DNA of 32,874 nucleotides, from positions 1 to 32,874 of the forward strand of contig NZ_JAHHIT010000108.1 of the NCBI RefSeq assembly GCF_024539675.1, in the 5' to 3' direction. A program made the translations under genes and the position numbers. This DNA is from Streptomyces hilarionis. GTDB lineage: Bacteria > Actinomycetota > Actinomycetes > Streptomycetales > Streptomycetaceae. The notes under the pieces were generated by a model. The model ran no database searches. It was not told where the DNA came from and worked only from the letters and a program-made list of their open reading frames with translations. Below are positions 8,369 through 14,692 of the stretch, piece by piece. Position 1 is the stretch's first letter. Each line of letters begins with the position of its first letter.

Positions 8369-8384
8369 GTTAACGACCGCTAAC
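8369..8384. promoter_or_regulatory. AccR-type operator 2 (one mismatch)
   Basis: GTTAACGACCGCTAAC fits GTTAA-N6-TTAAC with one mismatch in the second half. It sits 28 bases centre to centre from operator 1. It lies just upstream of a TAGAAT -10-like hexamer (8394-8399), so it could autoregulate accR. Confidence 0.75.
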
Positions 8385-8393
8385 CTCGCTGTC

Positions 8394-8399
8394 TAGAAT
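8394..8399 (+). promoter_or_regulatory. -10 hexamer for a probably leaderless accR transcript
   Basis: TAGAAT ends 7 bases before the ATG at 8407, and no Shine-Dalgarno sequence precedes that ATG. Transcription would begin at or next to the start codon. Confidence 0.5.
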
Positions 8400-8406
8400 T
8401 GCCCTC

Positions 8407-9006
8407 ATGGCCACGAGAACGGACGCCCCCACCCGGCGCGAGCAGATCCTCAGGGAGGCCGCGCGTCTGTTCGCCGAGCGCGGGTTCCACGGCGTCGGGG
8501 TCGACGAGATAGGGGCCGCGGTCGGCATCAGCGGCCCGGGGCTGTACCGCCACTTCCCCGGCAAGGACGCGATGCTCGCCGAACTCCTGGTGGGGATCAG
8601 CGGCCGGCTGCTGACCGGTGCGAAGCGACGCCTGGCGGAGGCGGACGGGGTGCCCGGCGAGGCGGTGCTCGACTCGCTCGTCGAGGGGCACATCGACTTC
8701 GCCCTCGACGACCGTCCCCTGATCACCCTGCACGACCGTGAGCTGGACCGCCTGCGCGACAGCGACCGCAAGCTGGTGCGCCAGCTCCAGCGGCAGTACG
8801 TCGAGCTGTGGGTGGAGGTCCTGTGCGCGGTGTACCCGGGCCTCGCCGAGCCCGCCGCCCGCTCCGCCGTCCACTCGGTCTTCGGTCTGCTGAACTCCAC
8901 CCCGCACCTGGGCCGACCGGGTTCCCTTCCCGGCCGCGCCACCACGGCCGGGCTCCTGCACCGCATGGCCCGCGGCGCGTTCGCGGCGGCGGCCGCGGGG
9001 GAGTGA
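8407..9006 (+). CDS. accR: TetR-family repressor of the acyl-CoA carboxylase operon
   Basis: A 199-residue TetR-type regulator. The N-terminal helix-turn-helix is clear: REQILREAARLFAERGF, then VDEIGAAVGISGPGLYRHFPGKDAML (recognition helix near residues 44-55). The C-terminal ligand domain is helical with no recognisable signature. It is transcribed away from accD1 across a 97-base gap with two GTTAA-N6-TTAAC-type sites. The natural reading is a local repressor of accD1-accA1-hmgL-acdH that also represses itself, released by a short-chain acyl-CoA. The assignment as AccR rests on gene context and the operator pattern recalled from S. avermitilis. The translation start appears leaderless. Confidence 0.85.
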   Translation: MATRTDAPTRREQILREAARLFAERGFHGVGVDEIGAAVGISGPGLYRHFPGKDAMLAELLVGISGRLLTGAKRRLAEADGVPGEAVLDSLVEGHIDFALDDRPLITLHDRELDRLRDSDRKLVRQLQRQYVELWVEVLCAVYPGLAEPAARSAVHSVFGLLNSTPHLGRPGSLPGRATTAGLLHRMARGAFAAAAAGE

Positions 9007-9051
9007 CGAGCGTTACGGCCTCCTCTCTGGACGCCCCTCCCTACCCGCCGG

Positions 9052-9096
9052 TACGGTGGCCTGAGCAAGCGCTTAGCCATCGGTGACCGCGATCAC
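9052..9096 (+). promoter_or_regulatory. Candidate promoter/operator region for the fadE-tesB pair
   Basis: Contains a TACGGT -10-like hexamer (9052-9057), an AAGCGCTT palindrome (9067-9074) just downstream, and GTGACCGCGATCAC (9083-9096), a GTGA-N6-TCAC element resembling a Crp-type site. It lies 75-120 bases before the GTG at 9171. None of these is proven; the arrangement, with operators straddling and following a -10, would suit repression. Confidence 0.3.
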
Positions 9097-9170
9097 GCGT
9101 CGAGGAGCCCCGACGGCTGGCACCACATCCGCGAGAGCGGCGCCGGCTTAGGCGCAGAGAGGGGCCGGCG

Positions 9171-10328
9171 GTGCGCCGTACGGTGTTCAACGAGGACCAC
9201 GAGGCGTTCCGGGAGACCCTGCGGGCCTTCATCGAGGCCGAGGTCGTCCCGGTCTACGACGAGTGGTTCGCGGCCGGCCAGGCGCCGCGCGACTTCTACT
9301 ACAAGCTCGCCGAGCTGGGCGTCTTCGGCATCCGCGTCGACGAGGAGTACGGCGGCGCCGGCATCGACTCCTACAAGTTCGAGGCCGTCCTCTACGAGGA
9401 GACCGCCCGCGCGGGCATCACGTTCGGCGGCTCCGGCGTGCACGTGCTGCTCGGCCTGCCGTACCTCAAGCTGCTCGCCAACGACGAGCAGAAGAAGCGC
9501 TACCTGCCCAAGTTCGTCTCCGGCGAGGAGATGTGGGCCATCGCGATGACCGAGCCGGGCACCGGCTCCGACCTCGCGGGCATGAAGACCACCGCCAAGC
9601 TGAGCGAGGACGGCACGCACTACGTCCTCAACGGCTCCAAGACCTTCATCACCGGCGGCGTCCACGCCGACCAGATGATCGTCTGCGCCCGGACCGACGC
9701 GCCCAGCGCCGACGACCGCCGGCACGGCATATCCCTCCTCGTCGTGGACACCAAGTCCGAGGGCTACTCGGTCGGCCGCAAGCTCGACAAGCTCGGCCTG
9801 AAGACCTCCGACACCGCCGAGCTGGCGTTCGTCGACGTCAAGGTGCCCGTCGAGAACCTCCTCGGCGAGGAGAACAAGGGCTTCTACTACCTCGGGCACA
9901 ACCTCGCCTCCGAGCGCTGGGGCATCGCCTACGGCGCGTACGCGCAGGCCAAGGCCGCCGTCCGGTTCGCCAAGCAGTACGTGCAGGAGCGCACCGTCTT
10001 CGGCAAGCCCGTCGCGCACTTCCAGAACACCAAGTTCGAGCTGGCCGCCTGCCAGGCCGAGGTGGACGCGGCCGAGGCCGTCGCCGACCGCGCCACGGAG
10101 GCCCTGGACGCCGGTGAGCTGACCCCGGCCGAGGCCGCCAGCGCCAAGCTGTTCTGCACCGAGGTCGCCCACCGCGTGATCGACCGCTGCCTCCAGCTGC
10201 ACGGCGGCTACGGCTTCATGAACGAGTACCCGATCGCCCGCCTGTACGCGGACAACCGCGTCAACCGCATCTACGGCGGCACCAGCGAGATCATGAAGTC
10301 GATCATCGCCAAGGACATGGGTCTGTAA
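9171..10328 (+). CDS. Acyl-CoA dehydrogenase, long-chain/isovaleryl structural subtype
   Basis: A 385-residue FAD-dependent acyl-CoA dehydrogenase with the full fold. MTEPGTGSDLAG marks the flavin region (about residues 126-137), KTFITGG the next strand, and LHGGYGFMNEYPIARLYAD the C-terminal helix. Unlike the paralogue at 2513, the usual catalytic Glu position is glycine (IYGGTSE). A Glu occurs instead at about residue 248 in ASERWGIAYG, the position used by isovaleryl- and long-chain acyl-CoA dehydrogenases. The start is a GTG at 9171 with AGAGGGG six bases upstream. It ends in TAA. The thioesterase gene follows after 36 bases, so they are probably co-transcribed. The substrate is not determinable. 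Confidence 0.9.
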   Translation: MRRTVFNEDHEAFRETLRAFIEAEVVPVYDEWFAAGQAPRDFYYKLAELGVFGIRVDEEYGGAGIDSYKFEAVLYEETARAGITFGGSGVHVLLGLPYLKLLANDEQKKRYLPKFVSGEEMWAIAMTEPGTGSDLAGMKTTAKLSEDGTHYVLNGSKTFITGGVHADQMIVCARTDAPSADDRRHGISLLVVDTKSEGYSVGRKLDKLGLKTSDTAELAFVDVKVPVENLLGEENKGFYYLGHNLASERWGIAYGAYAQAKAAVRFAKQYVQERTVFGKPVAHFQNTKFELAACQAEVDAAEAVADRATEALDAGELTPAEAASAKLFCTEVAHRVIDRCLQLHGGYGFMNEYPIARLYADNRVNRIYGGTSEIMKSIIAKDMGL

Positions 10329-10364
10329 GGTCCCGGCAACCACCGCCCGGTACAACTGGAAGCC

Positions 10365-11237
10365 ATGAGCCAGGCACTACAGGATCTCCTCGATCTGCTC
10401 GACCTCGAGCAGATCGAGGAGAACATCTTCCGCGGCCGGTCCCGGTCCGCCGTCGTCCCGCGCGTGTTCGGCGGGCAGGTGGCGGCCCAGGCGCTGGTCG
10501 CCGCCGGGCGCACGGTCCCCGCGGACCGCCACGCCCACTCCCTGCACGCGTACTTCCTGCGCATGGGCGACCCCGGCGCGCCCATCGTCTACAACGTCGA
10601 GCGCGTCCGCGACGGCCGCTCCTTCACCACCCGCCGCGCGGTCGCCGTCCAGCACGGCCGGCCGATCTTCACGCTGTCGGCGTCCTTCCAGACGCACGAG
10701 GAGGGCCTGGACCACCAGACGCCCATGCCGCCCTCGCCGGACCCGGCCACGCTGCCCGCCTCCGAGGAGCGGCTGCGCGGCTACGACCACCTCGATCCCG
10801 CGGTCGTCGAGAAGTTCCTGGAGGCCCGCCGGGCGATCGACCTGCGGTACGTCGACGACCCGCCGTACGGCCGGTTCGGGGAGCCGCGCGAACCGCACAG
10901 CCAGGTGTGGTTCCGCACCAACGGCAAGCTCGCGGACGACCCCCTGCTGCACGTCGTCCTGGCCACCTACGTCTCCGACATGACCCTGCTCGACTCGGTC
11001 CTGCTCGCGCACGGCCGCGGCGGCTGGGCGGTCGGCGACGTCGTCGGGGCGTCCCTGGACCACGCCATGTGGTTCCACCGCCCGTTCCGCGCCGACGAGT
11101 GGCTGCTGTACGACCAGGAGTCCCCGTCCGCGCACGGCGGCCGCGGCCTCGGTCAGGCCCGCATCTACACGCAGGACGGCCGGCTCGCGGTGTCGGTGAT
11201 CCAGGAGGGCGTCGTCCGCGTCCCGCGCGACGACTGA
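10365..11237 (+). CDS. tesB: Acyl-CoA thioesterase II (TesB family)
   Basis: A 290-residue double-hotdog thioesterase that hydrolyses acyl-CoA to free acid and CoA in the cytoplasm. Family landmarks are NIFRGRS and FGGQVAAQAL in the first hotdog, HSLHAYFLR, and in the second hotdog LDHAMWFHRPF, YDQESPSA and VIQEGVVR. The Asp, Ser and Gln of the last three line up with the Asp-Ser/Thr-Gln triad of TesB/ACOT8. Length is typical. The ATG at 10365 has GGAAG five bases upstream. It lies 36 bases after an acyl-CoA dehydrogenase gene, suggesting CoA recycling or release of stalled acyl-CoAs. Codons 7-20 contain a striking near-perfect palindrome (10385-10422). Confidence 0.92.
   Translation: MSQALQDLLDLLDLEQIEENIFRGRSRSAVVPRVFGGQVAAQALVAAGRTVPADRHAHSLHAYFLRMGDPGAPIVYNVERVRDGRSFTTRRAVAVQHGRPIFTLSASFQTHEEGLDHQTPMPPSPDPATLPASEERLRGYDHLDPAVVEKFLEARRAIDLRYVDDPPYGRFGEPREPHSQVWFRTNGKLADDPLLHVVLATYVSDMTLLDSVLLAHGRGGWAVGDVVGASLDHAMWFHRPFRADEWLLYDQESPSAHGGRGLGQARIYTQDGRLAVSVIQEGVVRVPRDD
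10385..10422. repeat. 38-base inverted repeat inside the 5' end of tesB
   Basis: TCTCCTCGATCTGCTCGA (10385-10402) is followed by CC and then its exact reverse complement (10405-10422): 18 perfect pairs with a 2-base centre. It starts 20 bases after the ATG. In RNA it would form a very stable hairpin; in DNA it could extrude as a cruciform. At the protein level it encodes a LLDLL/EQIEE segment whose codons are mutually complementary. Confidence 0.9.
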
Positions 11238-11239
11238 AC

Positions 11240-11276
11240 CGCGGGACGCCCCGGCCGTCCGGCGGCCGGGCCCGCG
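11240..11276. terminator. Bidirectional stem-loop between convergent tesB and the phosphatase-like gene
   Basis: CGCGGG (11240-11245) pairs with CCCGCG (11271-11276), and inside it CCCGGCC (11250-11256) pairs with GGCCGGG (11264-11270). It fills the 53-base gap between two convergent genes. Confidence 0.6.
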
Positions 11277-11290
11277 TGCGGCGGCGGACC

Positions 11291-12085
11291 CTACAGGCCC
11301 GCCTCCGCGAGCAGGTAGGCGACCATCGGGTCGTAGTGGCGCGGGCTGACGACATGGTCGTCCAGGGGGACCGCCACCTGGACGACGCCCTCCGCCTCGC
11401 CGATGAAGAGCGCGGGGTCGTTGCAGTCCGCGTAGCCGACGGAGTCGACGCCGTGCCGGCCGGCGTAGCCCGCCCAGCCGTGGTCCGCCACGACCAGGTC
11501 GGGCAGCGGACGCCCCGCGCGCTCCAGCGCCGTCAGGATGGCCTTCATCGGCTCGCCGGAGTGGGTGTGCCACAGCGTGGCCCCGTGCTCCAGCACCGCC
11601 ACGTCGGCGACCTGCCAGACGTACCCCTCGTCGGTCTGGAGCCCCTGCGGGATGACGACGATCTCGCAGCCCGCCGCGCGCAGGGCCGCCGCCGTGGCGC
11701 GGTGCACGTCGAGGAGGCCGCCCGGGTGCCCGGTGGCGAACAGGACCCGCTGACGCCCCTCGGCCGCCTTGCGCAGCCGGGCCGCCATCCGGTCCAGGCC
11801 GTCGACCGTCAGCTGCGGGTCGATGGTGTCCTGGCCGTAGCGGTACTCGGGGTCGTCGTTCACGCCCACCCGCTCCGCCATCACCGCGAGCACGTCCTGC
11901 TCGTCGCTCCAGCGGTCGCCGAGTTCCAGGCCGAGCCAGAAGTTGCGCACGCCGTTCGCGAGTTGGCGGTAGTGGGAGAGGTTGTTCTCGCGGGGCGTGG
12001 CGACGTCTCCGGCGATACGGGTTCTGACGAGGTGGTCGACGAGTTCGGCGCGGTCGGGCGTCCCGGGTATCGGCATGGGCTCCAT
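11291..12085 (-). CDS. Conserved actinobacterial phosphatase-like protein of uncertain function
   Basis: About 264 residues, cytoplasmic, with no signal peptide or membrane segment. Conserved-looking His/Asp-rich stretches are VLFATGHPGGLLDVH near the middle, VVADHGWAGYAGRHGVDS, YADCNDPALFIGEAEG, and DDHVVSPRHYD close to the C terminus. I recall similar Streptomyces proteins being labelled phosphatase, but no standard phosphatase motif is present, so the activity is open. The start is uncertain: the ATG at 12085 or the in-frame ATG at 12076, which has GGAG three bases upstream. A further open stretch to 12142 lacks family-like sequence. It lies downstream of the pucR gene on the same strand with a gap of about 57 bases and may be co-transcribed. 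Confidence 0.7.
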   Translation of the reverse strand: MEPMPIPGTPDRAELVDHLVRTRIAGDVATPRENNLSHYRQLANGVRNFWLGLELGDRWSDEQDVLAVMAERVGVNDDPEYRYGQDTIDPQLTVDGLDRMAARLRKAAEGRQRVLFATGHPGGLLDVHRATAAALRAAGCEIVVIPQGLQTDEGYVWQVADVAVLEHGATLWHTHSGEPMKAILTALERAGRPLPDLVVADHGWAGYAGRHGVDSVGYADCNDPALFIGEAEGVVQVAVPLDDHVVSPRHYDPMVAYLLAEAGL

Positions 12086-12142
12086 TGTGAGGCAGCGGGC
12101 TGTGCGTGTCCTCGCCGTTCCGGCCGCTGGGACACGCGTCAC

Positions 12143-13618
12143 TCACCCGTGACCCAGGGCGAACCACAGCTCCATCCGCACGTCCGCGTCGTCCAGGTCG
12201 GCGTCCAGCAGGGCCGCGCAGCGGGCGATCCGCTGCCGCACGGTGTTGCGGTGCACCGACAGCGCCACCGCCGTGCGGTCCCAGCTGCCGTGCAGCGACA
12301 GCCAGGTCCGCAGGGTCTCCGTGAGGGCGGGGGAGGCGGCGGCGAGCGGCGCGAGGAGCGCCCGCGCGTGCTCCGCGGCCGCGTCGGGCGGCACCAGGGC
12401 GGCCAGGGCCGTCCGCCCGCCGTGCCGGACCAGGGCCGTGCGGGTCGCCCGGGCGCGGGCCAGGGCGCGGGCCGCCTGCGTGTCGGCGAGCGGCCACCGC
12501 GACGCCTCGACGACGGCGCTGACCCCCATCGTCCAGCCGGGCACCGGGCCCGGTTCGCGCTCCGCCGGCACGAGGACCCGCACGACGTCGGAGGCGGGGT
12601 CGACCAGCGGCGACCCCAGCGCCGCGCCCAGCGCGGGCGCGGCGAGAGGACCGGGCTCCGCCTCGTCCGCGCGCGCGTGCACGACGGTCCACCGCTCGCC
12701 CCCGAGCAGCGCGGCCACGTCCTCGGGGGCGCCGCCCAGCAGCACCCGCACCAGCGCAGCGGAACGCGCCGCGTCCGAGCCGGTCCGCCGCGCGCCGGTC
12801 AGGAGGGTGAGGAGCACCGCGGCGACGGACGCGATGGCGTGGTCGCCCGCCTCCCGCCGGGGGAACGCCACGCCCAGCACGAAACCCCGGCTCGCCCCGA
12901 GGGCGTAGGCGGCCAGCCGGACACCGGAGGCCGTGGAGTCGCCCGCGGTGGACGGGCCGTGCGGGGTGAGACGGCGGGCCAGCCCGGCCAGCGCCTCCTC
13001 CGCGCCGGTGACCGGGCCCGCCGCCGCGATCTGCGCCCCCTGCGGCCCGTACAGCACCGCACGGCCCCCGACCCGCCGGGCCAGCTGCCGCAGCACCGAC
13101 GGCACCGGGTCGGGGCGGGAGGCGGCGGCCGCCAGGCCCTGCTGCGCCTCGGTGACCCGCCGCAGTTCCGCCGTGCGGGCCCGCTCCATCAGCTGCCAGA
13201 CCGCGCGGGCCACCGCCGCGAACGTCGTGCGCGGCGCCACCTCGACCAGCGGCAGCCCGTGCGCGTCGCAGGCCTCGACCAGAGCGCCCGGCACGGTGTC
13301 GTGCACGGGCGCCACGCCGAACCCCAGGGCCGCGCCGCCCGCCGCCACGATCCGCCCGACGTAGTCGTCGAAGCGGCTCGCCGGTCCGTCCGCCTCCGCG
13401 AAGTGCACCCCCGCCGTCAGCAGCAGCTCGCCGCCCAGCAGGTACGGGTAGGGGTCGGCCATCTCCGACACGTGCGCGCCGTGCAGCACGGTGCCGGCGT
13501 CGGCGGGCCCGCCGATCTGCCGCAGCGCCAGGTCCTCGCGGGCCAGCAGGGCGCGCAGCGGGACCGGCGGAGTGGGCGGAACGGCGGGCTGCTCGGGCAC
13601 GGTGTGCGTTTCCTCCAT
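12143..13618 (-). CDS. PucR-family transcriptional regulator
   Basis: A 491-residue regulator with the PucR/CdaR layout. The N-terminal PucR ligand-type domain (about residues 20-135; LLLTAGVHF, FGVAPVHDTVPGALVEACDAHGLPL) is followed by a GGDEF-like middle region and the C-terminal helix-turn-helix TLRTWLSLHGSWDRTAVALSVHRNTVRQRI (described in two halves: TLRTWLSLHGSWDRT and AVALSVHRNTVRQRI), near residues 430-465. The ATG at 13618 has no clear Shine-Dalgarno sequence. It diverges from the ureohydrolase gene, and a long inverted repeat (13602-13649) covers its start codon, suggesting autoregulation and control of speB. PucR proteins often respond to nitrogen compounds; the ligand here is unknown. 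The longer open frame upstream is the complement of speB. Confidence 0.85.
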   Translation of the reverse strand: MEETHTVPEQPAVPPTPPVPLRALLAREDLALRQIGGPADAGTVLHGAHVSEMADPYPYLLGGELLLTAGVHFAEADGPASRFDDYVGRIVAAGGAALGFGVAPVHDTVPGALVEACDAHGLPLVEVAPRTTFAAVARAVWQLMERARTAELRRVTEAQQGLAAAASRPDPVPSVLRQLARRVGGRAVLYGPQGAQIAAAGPVTGAEEALAGLARRLTPHGPSTAGDSTASGVRLAAYALGASRGFVLGVAFPRREAGDHAIASVAAVLLTLLTGARRTGSDAARSAALVRVLLGGAPEDVAALLGGERWTVVHARADEAEPGPLAAPALGAALGSPLVDPASDVVRVLVPAEREPGPVPGWTMGVSAVVEASRWPLADTQAARALARARATRTALVRHGGRTALAALVPPDAAAEHARALLAPLAAASPALTETLRTWLSLHGSWDRTAVALSVHRNTVRQRIARCAALLDADLDDADVRMELWFALGHG

Positions 13619-13649
13619 ACGGTGACCGCTGAATGGAGGAAACGTACAC
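13602..13649. promoter_or_regulatory. Long inverted repeat over the pucR start, probable operator
   Basis: Left arm GTGTGCGTTTCCTCCAT (13602-13618) and right arm ATGGAGGAAACGTACAC (13633-13649) are complementary at 16 of 17 positions around a 14-base spacer; the inner 12 are perfect. The left arm ends exactly on the pucR ATG. The right arm lies upstream of a TATCGT -10-like hexamer (13673-13678) for speB. Confidence 0.7.
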
Positions 13650-13711
13650 TTCGCGGCCGGGGTCCGGCGACCTATCGTGTGGAGGCACCCCCGGAAAGAA
13701 GGCGATGGACC

Positions 13712-14692
13712 ATGACCAGCAACGACACGCCCCGCGGCCCCGTCGACTCCTCCCGTGTCCCGCGGTACGCGGGCCCCGCGACCTTCGCCCGGCTGCCCCG
13801 CCTCGACGAGGTCGGCCGCACCGACGTCGCCGTGGTGGGCGTGCCGTTCGACTCCGGCGTCTCGTACCGCCCCGGCGCCCGCTTCGGCGGCAACGCCATC
13901 CGTGAGGCGTCCCGGCTGCTGCGGCCCTACAACCCCGCGCAGGACGCCTCCCCCTTCGCGCTCGCCCAGGTCGCGGACGCCGGCGACATCGCCGCGAACC
14001 CCTTCCACATCAACGAGGCCGTCGACACCATCGAGGCGGCCGCGGACGACCTGATCGGCACCGGCGCGCGCCTGATGACCCTGGGCGGCGACCACACCAT
14101 CGCCCTCCCCCTGCTGCGCTCGGTCGCGAAGAAGCACGGCCCGGTCGCCCTGCTGCACTTCGACGCGCACCTCGACACCTGGGACACCTACTTCGGCGCC
14201 GAGTACACCCACGGCACGCCGTTCCGCCGGGCCGTCGAGGAGGGCATCCTCGACACCGAGGCCCTCTCCCACGTCGGCATCCGCGGCCCCCTCTACGGCA
14301 AGCAGGACCTGACCGACGACGAGAAGATGGGCTTCGGCATCGTCACCTCGGCGGACGTCTACCGCCGCGGCGCCGACGAGGTGGCCGACCAGCTGCGCCA
14401 GCGCATCGGCGACCGCCCCCTGTACATCTCCATCGACATCGACTGCCTCGACCCGGCCCACGCCCCCGGCACCGGCACTCCCGAGGCGGGCGGCATGACC
14501 TCCCGCGAGCTGCTGGAGATCCTGCGCGGCCTCGCGTCGTGCAACCTGGTCTCGGCGGACGTCGTCGAGGTGGCCCCCGCGTACGATCACGCGGAGATCA
14601 CGTCGGTGGCCGCGTCCCACACGGCGTACGAACTGACCACGATCATGGCCCGCCAGATCGCCGGGGCCCGCGAGGAGAACGAGGGCAAGTGA
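13712..14692 (+). CDS. speB: Ureohydrolase (agmatinase / guanidinobutyrase family)
   Basis: A 326-residue binuclear manganese hydrolase that removes urea from a guanidino compound. All metal ligands are visible: GGDHT with His128, DAHLD with Asp151, His153 and Asp155, and SIDIDCLDP with Asp242 and Asp244. The family signature APGTGTPEAGG follows. Length is normal for agmatinases. The ATG at 13712 follows a GAAAGAAGG-like ribosome site about 9 bases upstream. The downstream ThDP enzyme overlaps by GTGA, so they are coupled, and the PucR regulator diverges. Substrate specificity within the family (agmatine, 4-guanidinobutyrate, proclavaminate-like) is not readable from these motifs; the ThDP partner favours 4-guanidinobutyrate as a hypothesis. 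Confidence 0.88.
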   Translation: MTSNDTPRGPVDSSRVPRYAGPATFARLPRLDEVGRTDVAVVGVPFDSGVSYRPGARFGGNAIREASRLLRPYNPAQDASPFALAQVADAGDIAANPFHINEAVDTIEAAADDLIGTGARLMTLGGDHTIALPLLRSVAKKHGPVALLHFDAHLDTWDTYFGAEYTHGTPFRRAVEEGILDTEALSHVGIRGPLYGKQDLTDDEKMGFGIVTSADVYRRGADEVADQLRQRIGDRPLYISIDIDCLDPAHAPGTGTPEAGGMTSRELLEILRGLASCNLVSADVVEVAPAYDHAEITSVAASHTAYELTTIMARQIAGAREENEGK

